From: Rhizobium freirei PRF 81
GTDB taxonomy: Bacteria; Pseudomonadota; Alphaproteobacteria; Rhizobiales; Rhizobiaceae
DNA: 64,000 nucleotides
Assembly: GCF_000359745.1 (NCBI RefSeq)
Contig: NZ_AQHN01000086.1
Coordinates: 1-64,000, forward strand
Reading direction: 5' to 3'
Below are positions 55,684 through 64,000 of this stretch, one piece after another. How positions within the stretch are numbered: the first letter of the stretch is position 1; each line of letters starts with the position of its first letter. Under the pieces are notes generated by a model. It searched no databases. It saw nothing but the letters and a program-made list of their open reading frames with translations, and was not told where the DNA came from. A program made the translations under genes and the position numbers.

Positions 55684-56565
55684 CTATGCCGGATTGACAA
55701 GAGCAGCCGCAACTTCACCAATCGGCAGGTCAATCAGGGTGATGCCGCATTCCGTGCAGAAGCGGCGTTCGTTCTTGGTCATGGTTTTGGCATCAATCAC
55801 AGCGAAGTGTGGGCCGTTGGAGCGCTTCATGATCTGGCGGGCAAAGATGCGCAACATCTGATCGTCGAAGCGGCAGCCCAGAAAGAAAAAGCCGCGGTTG
55901 GTGCGCCGTGCTTTGACGGCTTCGGGGATCGGCGTCTGGATATCGATCTCTGTCAGAACTTCGACATAGTCCGCATCTGACACGAGAAAATTAGCAGCGG
56001 GCCGAACGCTTCCATGAGGCGTATACAACACCGTTTTTGCTGCCGGACCGGGCCTGAGTTCCTTTCCGGACAAATCGTAGGTTCTCGTCCATATATCGCG
56101 GTTCTCATTTGCCCGCGTAACGCCTTGTATCTCGACCACGTCTGTTCGGCCATTCGCCACGAGAGCCGCGCGCATCGTCCCGTCGTACCAGCTGTCGATG
56201 ATGAGCGAGAGTGGCAGCGTTGCAAGCCAGGCATGGAGGCCGGTCAGCGGCGCGGATGAGGCGAATATCTCCGCCATCCAGGCTTGAAGCGTCCGACGAT
56301 GCCTGCGCTGCTCGATAAACTGTGCGACCGACCACATGTTGCTGCGTATCTTGGAAGGTGCTGTCGCCCGTGTGTTAAGAGCTGCTGCAACGCCTTCTGG
56401 ACCATCAGGTACAGGCGGTGCCGCCGAACTTTGCCGGAGAAGCCCGGGACCGAGATATGGGATTATTGCGTCTGCGGCGAGCGCTTCCTTCAGCAAATAA
56501 AGTTGCTTTTCGGCGTAATCGCCCCGGCAGACCAAAAGATGATCGGATTTAGGAAGCACGGGCAT
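55684..56565 (-). CDS. SIR2-like protein of the nif cluster
   Basis: The 293-residue protein starts with an N-terminal helical part and IIPYLGPGLL. The middle has WYDGTMRAAL and SDADYVEVL, and near residue 225 GFFFLGCRFDDQMLRIF, the last like the end of SIR2-family proteins. Such genes lie after nifT/fixU in several rhizobia. It may use NAD, but its role in nitrogen fixation is unknown. Confidence 0.8.
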   Translation of the reverse strand: MPVLPKSDHLLVCRGDYAEKQLYLLKEALAADAIIPYLGPGLLRQSSAAPPVPDGPEGVAAALNTRATAPSKIRSNMWSVAQFIEQRRHRRTLQAWMAEIFASSAPLTGLHAWLATLPLSLIIDSWYDGTMRAALVANGRTDVVEIQGVTRANENRDIWTRTYDLSGKELRPGPAAKTVLYTPHGSVRPAANFLVSDADYVEVLTEIDIQTPIPEAVKARRTNRGFFFLGCRFDDQMLRIFARQIMKRSNGPHFAVIDAKTMTKNERRFCTECGITLIDLPIGEVAAALVNPA

Positions 56566-56599
56566 GCCGCTGTCGCTTTTTGTCGTTCGTTAGCAGCGT

Positions 56600-56812
56600 T
56601 TAGTCCTCCTCAGATATCTTCTTTGCCTCGACCGTAATGGGCAGGCGCGTGTCCTTTGGCAGATCGGGCAGGGCTAGCCTCCATCCATTCCTAAGCAGCA
56701 CGCAGCCGCCCCATAGATTTTCATTTTCCATAGCAATGATCGGCTCTTCGAGATCCTTCTTGGAAACATATGCCGATAAGCCGGTTCCGGTTCTGCGGAT
56801 CATCACTTTCAC
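56600..56812 (-). CDS. nifT: Nitrogen fixation protein NifT/FixU
   Basis: The 70-residue protein (MKVMIRRTGTGLSAYVSKKD...) with LEEPIIAMENENLWGG and ENLWGGCVLLRNGWRLALPD is NifT/FixU. It lies directly after nifZ, overlapping it by four bases. Its exact role is not established. Length is normal. Confidence 0.92.
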   Translation of the reverse strand: MKVMIRRTGTGLSAYVSKKDLEEPIIAMENENLWGGCVLLRNGWRLALPDLPKDTRLPITVEAKKISEED

Positions 56813-57132
56813 GGGGCTATTCCTTCCCTGGCGCTGGTAGTCGTTTCGGCAATGCTTGCTGCGGCTTTGTCGAGGCTCGTCAGTTCACGCGCGCGCATGC
56901 CGACGATGGTGCCGCGATCCACCCATTCGACCGCATAGATATAGAACTGCTGGAGAAAGGTGCCGATGTCGCGCACATAACCCTCATCGCCCTTTCGCAC
57001 CAGGTTTTCGCCAACGTCTTTGCCGGGATAGGTGCCGTCATTCTTTATGTGGCGCGTGGCACGAACCCGCTCGCCTGGTAGAAATTGCGGTGAACAGCCG
57101 ATTTCCACTTCTTGTTCGCGTCCTATGCCCAC
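56809..57132 (-). CDS. nifZ: Nitrogen fixation protein NifZ
   Basis: The 107-residue protein has the conserved blocks FLPGERVRATRHIKNDGTYPG and GDEGYVRDIGTFLQQFYIYA. NifZ helps P-cluster assembly in nitrogenase. It lies between fdxN and nifT, all in the same direction. Confidence 0.92.
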   Translation of the reverse strand: MGIGREQEVEIGCSPQFLPGERVRATRHIKNDGTYPGKDVGENLVRKGDEGYVRDIGTFLQQFYIYAVEWVDRGTIVGMRARELTSLDKAAASIAETTTSAREGIAP

Positions 57133-57225
57133 GGTGGTGCCTCACTTTCTTGAGACTGCTCGGCTTAACCGCGGAGGTCAAACCTTTGGACGAGATATTG
57201 CCTTCGGCGGCCAGCGAACAGGCGA

Positions 57226-57420
57226 TCAGGCTGGAACGCAGGTCTTCGGTACCGGACATACCGATGCGCATTGCTGCGTCTCGAAAGCTCCCTCGCATTC
57301 TGTGCACTTCTTCGGATCGATCACGTAGTTCTCGCCCTTCAGTTCTATCGCACCTGATGGACATTCGAACTCGCAGGCTCCGCACTGGGTGCATTGGGAT
57401 GCGATGATCTTGAAGGCCAT
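57226..57420 (-). CDS. fdxN: Ferredoxin FdxN
   Basis: The 64-residue 2[4Fe-4S] ferredoxin begins MAFKIIASQCTQCGACEFEC and has the second cluster motif CTECEGAFETQQCASVCPV. It gives electrons in the nif system, possibly to NifB or nitrogenase. The Met at 57420 is chosen over one two codons earlier. Confidence 0.94.
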   Translation of the reverse strand: MAFKIIASQCTQCGACEFECPSGAIELKGENYVIDPKKCTECEGAFETQQCASVCPVPKTCVPA

Positions 57421-57454
57421 TTTCAACTCCTGAGGAGGTTAAACTAAAAAAAAT

Positions 57455-58936
57455 TCACGCCGTCCCTGTCAGCAGGTCGACTCCAAACTCGGTGGCATAA
57501 ACCATGCTGATGGCGGTTTCGATGTACTCATAGGTATAAGAGTCCACTGCTCGAATGCCCGCGTCCGCCAACCGCTTTTTAGGGCAATCTCCGATCTTTG
57601 CGCAGAGCACGATGTCGATCCCCTCGAGCGCAACTATCACACCGTCGAGTGTAGCGTCGTCACCCCAACCGCCGCGGCAATATTGCTCGACCTTGCGATG
57701 CCCCACGAAGGCGATTCCTCTCGGAGAGGCTTCATAAATCTGGAACTCTTTCGCATGGCCGAAATGTTCGTTTATGCGGCCGCCGCCCTTGGTCGCCACC
57801 GCGACGTGAAGCGACCCGTCGGGGCCGGCTGCTTTGACCATTTCGATCGCCTCGCTCTTGGCTGCTGCGTGATTGCCTCTCTCCCGCGCCACTACTTCCC
57901 GGTATGCCTCGCGATTGCGCTCGTCGTACGAGACTGCATCGGGAATGTGGTCGAGCGTGAATTCTTTGCCACGATCCTCGCCGAGCAGACCGACGGCATC
58001 GGCCCGGCATTGCCGACAATGACGCATCAGCTTGGCGCCTTTTTCGAGACGACCTTGAAGCGCCTTCAATTCGATTGCCCGCGGAGCGCGCTGTCCGGTC
58101 AGGCCATAGTAAGTGCCGTGCGCTGGGTCCGAAATCAGGGGCATCACATTATGCAAGAACGCGCCGCGCTCTTTCACCCATCTGTTCACCTCGATCAGGT
58201 GCTCGTCATTGACCCCGGGTATCATGACCGAATTGACCTTGACGAGGATGCCCCGCGCCGCCAGCATTTCCAAACCCAACATCTGTCGCTTGTGCAGGAT
58301 TTCGGCGGCTTCGATGCCGGTGTAGCGCCGGTGATTGTAAAAGACCCAGGGATATATCTTTGCGCCGATTTGCGGGTCGACCATGTTGATTGTGATGGTC
58401 ACGTGATCGACATTCATGCGTGCAAGCTCATCGACATGATCTGGCAATGCTAGCCCGTTGGTGGAGATACACAGCTTGACGTCGGGAATTTCCGCGGCAA
58501 CTTTTTCGAAGGTCGCCTTGGTTCTCCTCCAGTCGTAACAGGCATCGCCCGGACCGGCGATTCCGACGACCGAAAGCTGCGGCACTTCGTTGGCGACCGA
58601 AATAACTTTGCGCAGCGCCTGCTCTGGCGTCAGCTTTTCCGAGACGACACCGGGCCGGCTTTCGTTTGCGCAGTCATATTTCCGATTGCAGTAGTTGCAC
58701 TGGATATTGCAAGCCGGTGCGACGGCGACGTGCATGCGCGCGAAATAGTGGTGTGCTTCTTCCGAGTAGCAGGGATGATCCTTTATCTTCTCCCATGTCG
58801 CTGGATCCATGTCATCCGGTTTTGCGGTTGAGCCGCAGGATGAGGATTTGCAGCTGTCGGACTTCGCATTGGTCAGCCTATTGTCGGACGTTTTGGCGCT
58901 GGCCGAGCGATCAAGCGAAATCATCGATGCGGTCAT
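57455..58936 (-). CDS. nifB: FeMo-cofactor synthesis protein NifB
   Basis: NifB is a radical SAM enzyme that builds the NifB-co core of the nitrogenase cofactor. The 493 residues have the cluster motif CNIQCNYC (C76, C80, C83) and a C-terminal NifX-like domain beginning VAVATKGGGRINEHFGHAKEF-like sequence at about residue 375. It has its own sigma-54 promoter just upstream and precedes fdxN. Confidence 0.96.
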   Translation of the reverse strand: MTASMISLDRSASAKTSDNRLTNAKSDSCKSSSCGSTAKPDDMDPATWEKIKDHPCYSEEAHHYFARMHVAVAPACNIQCNYCNRKYDCANESRPGVVSEKLTPEQALRKVISVANEVPQLSVVGIAGPGDACYDWRRTKATFEKVAAEIPDVKLCISTNGLALPDHVDELARMNVDHVTITINMVDPQIGAKIYPWVFYNHRRYTGIEAAEILHKRQMLGLEMLAARGILVKVNSVMIPGVNDEHLIEVNRWVKERGAFLHNVMPLISDPAHGTYYGLTGQRAPRAIELKALQGRLEKGAKLMRHCRQCRADAVGLLGEDRGKEFTLDHIPDAVSYDERNREAYREVVARERGNHAAAKSEAIEMVKAAGPDGSLHVAVATKGGGRINEHFGHAKEFQIYEASPRGIAFVGHRKVEQYCRGGWGDDATLDGVIVALEGIDIVLCAKIGDCPKKRLADAGIRAVDSYTYEYIETAISMVYATEFGVDLLTGTA

Positions 58937-58974
58937 CTAGCAATTCCGTTGCTGGTGAAGATTGCAGTTCAAAC

Positions 58975-58990
58975 TGCAAGACCTATGCCA
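58975..58990 (-). promoter_or_regulatory. Sigma-54 promoter of nifB
   Basis: On the minus strand the site reads TGGCATAGGTCTTGCA, which fits the -24/-12 consensus TGGCAC-N5-TTGCA with one mismatch. It lies about 40 bases before the nifB start. NifA with sigma-54 is the expected activator; no exact TGT-N10-ACA upstream site was found. Confidence 0.85.
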
Positions 58991-59168
58991 GGGCCCGGGA
59001 TTGTCTTATGTCCGGCGTTTTAGTGTTTCGCGTTGGATTGCATACACTTGCTCCCGCACGATTTCGTTCGTTCATGACAATCGGCACATGGATCTCGTCG
59101 CGAATGCGACGCGCCTCTGTCACGTAGAGTGCCGAGAGCGCATTTCCGACCTGACGAACGACATAGGC

Positions 59169-60917
59169 TTAGAACTTTTTCATCTCGATATTGTGCCGGC
59201 GCAGAGCATAGCCGACCTGACGGGGCGTGAGGCCGAGCATACGAGCCGCTTTGGCCTGAACCCATCCGACTTTCTCCATTGCCTCGATCAGCCGGTCCCG
59301 CTCTGTGAGGCGCGGTGATAGGGCTGGGCAAGCCGGACCATTGGGGTCGCAGGCCTTGAAGGGCGCTACCTCGGGATGCGAGACGCTGCCTGGTTGGGTA
59401 GAGAGCGGCGATACTGCCGGCGTTGTTCCACCCCGAGTGAGCTCATCGATAGGCTTACCCTCGCGGCCGCCGCCGTCGCCTTTCCAAAGACGAGCCGAAA
59501 GACATTGGTTGTTCTGGCACGCAAAATCCGAGGGAACGATCGTCTTCGAGCGCGCCAACGTCGCCGTCCTACGCACGCAATTTTCCAGCTCGCGGACGTT
59601 CCCAGGAAAATAGCATTGCGAAATCAGGTCTAGCGCCTGCGCCGTGAAGGCGTGCTCGCGATTGTTCTCCCGGTTGAAACGGTCGAGAAAGACTTTTGAA
59701 AGGCGCGAAATGTCTCCGGGCCGCTCTCTGAGTGGTGGCAAGACGATCGGCACGACATTGATGCGATAGTAAAGGTCGGCTCTGAACTCGCCATTTGCAA
59801 CAGCCGCCTCGAGGTCCTTGTTGGTTGCGCATACGAGTCTGATGTCGACTTTGAGGGTCTTGGTTCCGCCAACCCGCTCCAGCTCGCCTTCCTGCAGCAC
59901 GCGCAAAAGCTTGGCTTGAAAGGCAGGCGAAATTTCGCCAATTTCATCAAGGAGCAGCGTTCCGCCATTTGCCAATTCGAAACGCCCCGCGCGCTGCGAT
60001 ACAGCACCGGTGAAAGCGCCCTTTTCATGTCCGAAGAGTTCCGATTCCAGGACACCTTCAGGCAGTGCGGCGCAGTTCAATTTGACAAAAGACTTCTTGC
60101 GGCGAGGGGAAAGCTCATGAATGGCCTGTGCGAAAAATTCCTTGCCAGTGCCGCTTTCACCCCGCAGAAGCACTGTGGTATTCGTCATAGCCACCGCAGA
60201 GACGATTTCCAACACCCGCCTGACTGCAGGGCTTTCTCCGACGATCCAGTCGACTTTGGCTCTTGAGTTTTGGCTCGGATCATTCCGTCCCCCTTCGGCG
60301 GATTTCCGGTGCAGCTGGATGATTTGCGGACCGGACGTGCTCAGGGCTCGGTGGAACGCGATCGTCTGGCCGATAAGATCGGCGACCATGGTAAGGAAGC
60401 GAATATCCTCGTTGTGACGCAGTTCAGTGGCGCTGTCCCTGAAGCGGTCGATCCATAACGTCCCGACCAGTTTGTGCGCAGCCCTCAAAGGAACCCCGAT
60501 AAATGTGATGGGGATCGTGTCGCTGCTCAAAGACGGCTGAGGGTCAGCCCGAAAAAGTTCGGATTTACTGGTCTCCCTTATCACCAGCGGCTGTCCGGTC
60601 GTCACGATCTGATCCATTGCAGCCGGTGGGATGGTGTGGCGTGCGCCGGATTGACGAGAATCGGCGACGCCGGCCGACGCGGTAATTTCCGGCTCCCCTT
60701 CGCTCGCCCATATAACGATTGCCCCATGACGCATTCGCAAAAACGTGGGGAGGATATTGGCGACCTTGACAAGCGTGATCTCCAGCGGGGCAGCGGCCGT
60801 TAGGAGCTTCGATATTTCGTAGATCCCGCTGCAGGAGATTCCGACTTCAGGCGTTTTGCTGGATACCCCGGGCAAAGGTCCAACTTCATCGACGCAATCG
60901 CGTAGAATGCGGGTCAT
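59169..60917 (-). CDS. nifA: Sigma-54-dependent nif activator NifA
   Basis: NifA turns on nif and fix genes with sigma-54 in low oxygen. From the Met at 60917 the protein is 582 residues with a GAF domain (about 30-185), an AAA+ domain with GESGTGKE, GAFTGA and GGTLLLDEIGEI, a linker with FACQNNQCLSA whose two cysteines (CX4C) are the oxygen-sensitive type of rhizobial NifA, and a C-terminal helix-turn-helix AKAARMLGLTPRQVGYALRR. A TTG at 60956 is a less likely start. It lies between fixX and nifB. Confidence 0.96.
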   Translation of the reverse strand: MTRILRDCVDEVGPLPGVSSKTPEVGISCSGIYEISKLLTAAAPLEITLVKVANILPTFLRMRHGAIVIWASEGEPEITASAGVADSRQSGARHTIPPAAMDQIVTTGQPLVIRETSKSELFRADPQPSLSSDTIPITFIGVPLRAAHKLVGTLWIDRFRDSATELRHNEDIRFLTMVADLIGQTIAFHRALSTSGPQIIQLHRKSAEGGRNDPSQNSRAKVDWIVGESPAVRRVLEIVSAVAMTNTTVLLRGESGTGKEFFAQAIHELSPRRKKSFVKLNCAALPEGVLESELFGHEKGAFTGAVSQRAGRFELANGGTLLLDEIGEISPAFQAKLLRVLQEGELERVGGTKTLKVDIRLVCATNKDLEAAVANGEFRADLYYRINVVPIVLPPLRERPGDISRLSKVFLDRFNRENNREHAFTAQALDLISQCYFPGNVRELENCVRRTATLARSKTIVPSDFACQNNQCLSARLWKGDGGGREGKPIDELTRGGTTPAVSPLSTQPGSVSHPEVAPFKACDPNGPACPALSPRLTERDRLIEAMEKVGWVQAKAARMLGLTPRQVGYALRRHNIEMKKF

Positions 60918-61093
60918 TTTCAACACCCCTAGCTGTGTAGAATGCCCCCATTCCAACCACTGTTTGTGCTTATTTGTATAAGCGGAAACTCTAATGGTAG
61001 TTTCTGAAATTGCAAGCTGGTTCCTGTCAAAATTGATGCAGCGCCTGGCTGTGACGACATAATGTGTTTTTCAAAAGTTTAACAATAAATTGT

Positions 61094-61393
61094 TCACCCG
61101 AACTTGAAGAGAACACCAAAGCCGCCTCGTGGATAGTTCCACGTGATGTCCCCACTTGCCTCACACAGCACCCTGCATGTGCCGCACTCCATGCAGCCGT
61201 CGGCGGCAATCTCCACTTGGCCTTTGTCATTCAGTTCATAGCATTTTGCCGGGCAGATGCGTGTTAGCGCCAAAAGGTTTGCACTCGGATGCTCGTGCGG
61301 CCGCACCTTAATGTGCGGGCGTCCCTGATCAACCAGATAGCGATTCTGGAAAAGCTTGTCCTCAACACGCAACTTCGTCACTGCAACGGTCAT
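61094..61393 (-). CDS. fixX: Ferredoxin-like protein FixX
   Basis: The 99-residue FixX has a 4Fe-4S motif in DGCMECGTCRVLC plus the single Cys block CPAKCYEL. It works with FixA, FixB and FixC in electron transfer to nitrogenase. It lies 12 bases from fixC. Confidence 0.95.
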   Translation of the reverse strand: MTVAVTKLRVEDKLFQNRYLVDQGRPHIKVRPHEHPSANLLALTRICPAKCYELNDKGQVEIAADGCMECGTCRVLCEASGDITWNYPRGGFGVLFKFG

Positions 61394-61405
61394 CCTATTT
61401 CTCCT

Positions 61406-62710
61406 TCAACGCCAAGCCAATGCCAGACGCACCGCGTCGCTGACCAGCCCCCAGCGCGAACGCGCCTTTATGAAAGCGGCCGTTGTCGCCCTTTCATTTT
61501 CGATCTTCGGCGTACCATCGACACGCATGAAATTTTTCGAAGCTTCAGACATCAACTTCGGGTATGTCATGAAGAAATTGCGGGAATTGGTATGAAGTAG
61601 GGCCGGCATGTCTTTGTATTTCCTAAGATCTTTAATGACAAAGGAATCGTCCAGCATCGTCTTGTATAGTGCGAGGTTTCTTTTGGTCATTCGACCTCCG
61701 CGGCTCTTGACCTCGAAAATAGCCTCCCCGGCGATGCGACCTGACGTCATGGCGAGATTGGAACCTTCGCGGTGAACGGCATTGTTGAGCTGTGCTGCGT
61801 CGCCGACAACGACCCAGCCATCGCCGAAGAGCGCGGGAATTGCCTTGTACCCACCTTCGGGAATGAGATGAGCTGCATATTCCTTGACTTCCGAATCCGC
61901 GATCAGATGTTTGATCGACGGATGGTTCTTGAACGCTTCGAGCAACTCGTAAGGGCTTTCGCACGTTGCGGCGAAGTCGGAGACGAGGCAACCGATGCCA
62001 AGAGAGATCGACTCCTTATTGGTATAAAGGAAGGCGAGCCCGGCCATGCCGCGGGAGATGGTGCCGGCCGCCTCGATCACACAACCCTCGTTGCCATGAA
62101 GACCGAAGCGCTGATCGATCACGTCTTCTGGCAGAAAATGTATTTCCTTGACAGCGAGAGCCACGCTCTCCGAAGTCGGCGTCTGACGCAAACCGGCCCG
62201 GGCGCCGAGCAACCCATTGGCGCCTTCCGCAAGAACGACCGTGTCCGCAAGTATGACATCGCCAGTACGGTCAGTGCGCACGCCGATCACCTTGCCCCCT
62301 TCCTGGGCAAGTTCTGTCGCCGTCGTCTCGCAAAGGACTGTCGCTCCCGCCTCACGCACCTTACGCGAAAACCAACGGTCGAACTGAGCGCGAATGATTG
62401 TATAGCGCTCTGGCGTCGACTCGTTGAAATCATCCGATCGGTATTGGATCCCAACGTGGGATGTGTCATCCATCATCCAGAAGCGCTGCTCGACGAGATG
62501 CCGCTCAAGAGGCGCATCATCTCGAAAATTCGGGATGATTTTCTCCAGCATGTTCGCGTACATGATTGCGCCCTGGACGTTCTTTGAGCCCGGATACTCG
62601 CCACGCTCCAATTGCAGGACTTTCAAGCCACGGCTCGCCATGGTGTAAGCAGCCGCATTCCCGGCCATGCCCGCGCCAATCACGATGGCGTCAAACTTTT
62701 CCCCGCTCAT
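61406..62710 (-). CDS. fixC: Flavoprotein FixC (ETF-ubiquinone oxidoreductase type)
   Basis: FixC takes electrons from the FixAB flavoprotein. The 434 residues begin with the FAD-binding block AIVIGAGMAGNAAAYTMA, then GDAAQLNNAVHREGSNLAM in the later part. It is intact and lies 12 bases after fixB. Confidence 0.95.
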   Translation of the reverse strand: MSGEKFDAIVIGAGMAGNAAAYTMASRGLKVLQLERGEYPGSKNVQGAIMYANMLEKIIPNFRDDAPLERHLVEQRFWMMDDTSHVGIQYRSDDFNESTPERYTIIRAQFDRWFSRKVREAGATVLCETTATELAQEGGKVIGVRTDRTGDVILADTVVLAEGANGLLGARAGLRQTPTSESVALAVKEIHFLPEDVIDQRFGLHGNEGCVIEAAGTISRGMAGLAFLYTNKESISLGIGCLVSDFAATCESPYELLEAFKNHPSIKHLIADSEVKEYAAHLIPEGGYKAIPALFGDGWVVVGDAAQLNNAVHREGSNLAMTSGRIAGEAIFEVKSRGGRMTKRNLALYKTMLDDSFVIKDLRKYKDMPALLHTNSRNFFMTYPKLMSEASKNFMRVDGTPKIENERATTAAFIKARSRWGLVSDAVRLALAWR

Positions 62711-62722
62711 AACCCGTGCCCC

Positions 62723-63835
62723 CTAATTCGCAAGCTTATCGCGACTGTGCGGCGACAGCCGTTGGGTGAAAACATCAGTGAGGGCCGGCAAGAAGCGGAT
62801 CGCATCCGTCACGACGCCAACGTGGGCGAAGTCGAAAATCGGCGCGTTCGGATCGGTGTTGATCGCCACAATGAGATCAGCGCCCTCGACGCCAACCCGG
62901 TGCTGAATGGCGCCGGAAATCCCGGCCGCTATATAGAGCTTCGGCCGGATAGTCTTACCCGTTTGCCCGATCTGCCGATCAGCCGGCATCCAGCCTTTCT
63001 GGACCAGCGGCCGTGAACAGCCGTATTCGGCTCCAATTACCCGCGCGAGATTCTTCGCCAGCTTCAGGTTCTCCGATGTTCCAAGACCGAGGCCGCCGCC
63101 CACCACCACATCGGCATAGGCGAGATTGGAATTTGTCGATTGCACGTCGGAAATGAACCCGAGGACTTTGGTGACGATCTCCTCCTCGACCATCAGGACC
63201 CCATGCTGAATGACGCAGCCGATAGGCTTGTTCGTGCGCTGCGGCATCGCCATGACCCTTGGCCGCACTGTCGCCATCTGCGGTCTGCAGTTGAGCGTGT
63301 AGATTGTGCATAGTAGAGAGCCGCCGAAAGTCGGCCGCGTTGCGGCAAGCGAACCGTCCGCATCCACATCGAGTTCGGTGCAGTCCGCGGTGAGCCCCGT
63401 CAACAAGGTCGTCGCCACGGAACCGGCAAGGTCGCGACCAAGCGTCGTCGCACCGAGAAGCAGGATCTCGGGTTGGTAAGTGGCGACGAGATTTGTCAGA
63501 GCTTTGGTGAAGGGCTCGTTCCTATAGTCTTCGAGCAGGGGGTTCTCCACCAGATACGCAACGTCGGCGCCATAGGCAAACGCCTCTGCGATGGCCAGCT
63601 GCGTGGCGTCCCCCGGAGGTCCGAGCACGACACCTGCGAGTTTGACGCCAAGCTTGTCCGCCAGCTTGCGGCCTTCTCCCAGCAGTTCGAAGGAGACGGG
63701 ATGGACATTTCCGCGCTCCACTTCGATGAAGACCCAAACATGGCGGTAGTCTTTGAAATGATCGGGCAGTTCTTTCTTCATTCCCGCGCGGCCGACGGCT
63801 GGGCGCGGTATTTCTTGATTTGCGGTCAACGTCAT
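62723..63835 (-). CDS. fixB: Electron transfer flavoprotein alpha subunit FixB
   Basis: FixB (ETF alpha type, 370 residues) contains the FAD domain with VVGGGLGLGTSENLKLA and YIAAGISGAIQHRVG near the end. It pairs with FixA to bifurcate electrons for nitrogenase. It starts MTLTANQEIPRPAVG, 12 bases after fixA. Confidence 0.95.
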   Translation of the reverse strand: MTLTANQEIPRPAVGRAGMKKELPDHFKDYRHVWVFIEVERGNVHPVSFELLGEGRKLADKLGVKLAGVVLGPPGDATQLAIAEAFAYGADVAYLVENPLLEDYRNEPFTKALTNLVATYQPEILLLGATTLGRDLAGSVATTLLTGLTADCTELDVDADGSLAATRPTFGGSLLCTIYTLNCRPQMATVRPRVMAMPQRTNKPIGCVIQHGVLMVEEEIVTKVLGFISDVQSTNSNLAYADVVVGGGLGLGTSENLKLAKNLARVIGAEYGCSRPLVQKGWMPADRQIGQTGKTIRPKLYIAAGISGAIQHRVGVEGADLIVAINTDPNAPIFDFAHVGVVTDAIRFLPALTDVFTQRLSPHSRDKLAN

Positions 63836-63847
63836 GGCTCCTTGCCG

Positions 63848-64000
63848 TTATGCGCTGGCGTCGAAGGCGAGTTCGTGTTCGAGCGCCGGCTGACGGGCGA
63901 AGATTTCGACAATCAACTCATCAGCAAGATCGCCGAGCGCCTTATCGGTGGTGGTGATTTGCTCTGCCTTTTCCGTCCTTACTGTCGGGGCAAAGACGCG
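63848..64000 (-). CDS. fixA: Electron transfer flavoprotein beta subunit FixA, C-terminal part
   Basis: The last 50 codons of fixA lie at the window edge: RVFAPTVRTEKAEQI and IVEIFARQPALEHELAFDA. The rest of the gene and its probable sigma-54 promoter lie beyond base 64000. Confidence 0.9.
   Translation of the reverse strand, partial: RVFAPTVRTEKAEQITTTDKALGDLADELIVEIFARQPALEHELAFDASA

Noticed and set aside
58991..59168. NifA binding site TGT-N10-ACA before nifB
   Set aside because: No triplet pair at the required spacing was found in this interval.
1..64000. CRISPR arrays, tRNA or rRNA genes
   Set aside because: No regularly spaced repeats and no tRNA-like or rRNA-like sequence were noticed anywhere.

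Overview
The window looks like part of the symbiotic plasmid of a nitrogen-fixing alphaproteobacterium of the genus Rhizobium. It carries common and host-specific nodulation genes, a microaerobic cytochrome oxidase cluster, nif/fix genes, an orphan repC and insertion sequences. The nod layout is nodA-hsnT-nodF-nodE in one place and nodD / nodA-B-C-S-U-I-J-H-P-Q in another. That layout, recalled from the literature, is the arrangement of the Rhizobium tropici group of bean and Leucaena symbionts (R. tropici, R. leucaenae, R. freirei). Species assignment is inference; genus and plasmid type are well supported.

Layout: 1-4.5 kb has the end of an IS3-type element, a second nodA, the acyltransferase hsnT, and nodF/nodE, which make an unusual acyl donor for Nod factor. 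4.7-8.9 kb has an amino-acid permease and a carbonic anhydrase/SulP anion transporter pair. 9.2-13.3 kb is a four-gene leftward run: pseudoazurin, a HemW-like radical SAM protein, a SAM methyltransferase and a frameshifted MFS exporter. It is the best candidate for an undescribed pathway here. 13.6-22 kb is fixNOQP-fixGHIS (cbb3 oxidase and its assembly factors). 22-30 kb has an OmpW-like porin, a decayed thiOSG operon, hemN, and the oxygen-sensing chain fixL-fixJ-fixK. FixK-type boxes stand in front of several of these genes.

30-37 kb is gene-poor. It holds an orphan RepC-type initiator between two paralogous XRE-type regulators, one DUF3846-like gene, small hypothetical genes and relics. 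37.3-49.4 kb is the main nod block: nodD, a clear nod box, nodABCSUIJ, an aldo/keto reductase relic, then nodH, nodP and nodQ for sulphation. nodQ has a one-base frameshift. 49.5-55.5 kb is a decayed accessory stretch with a DUF982 gene, a complete ISNCY-type insertion sequence with inverted repeats and target duplication, RNase H and CsbD relics, and a few small hypothetical genes.

55.7-64 kb is a leftward nitrogen-fixation cluster: fixA (partial), fixB, fixC, fixX, nifA, nifB, fdxN, nifZ, nifT/fixU and a SIR2-like gene. A sigma-54 promoter lies before nifB.

How it works together: NodD senses plant flavonoids and drives nodABC to build the lipochitooligosaccharide. NodFE/NodA2/HsnT, NodS, NodU and NodHPQ decorate it, and NodIJ exports it. 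In the nodule, FixL-FixJ-FixK turn on the high-affinity oxidase and haem synthesis, while NifA with sigma-54 turns on nif genes. FixABCX supplies electrons to nitrogenase. nifHDK are not in this window.

Five frameshifts (MFS gene with two, nodQ, aldo/keto reductase, csbD) may be real decay or base-calling errors. Annotations rest on reading the translations by eye; no database search was run.
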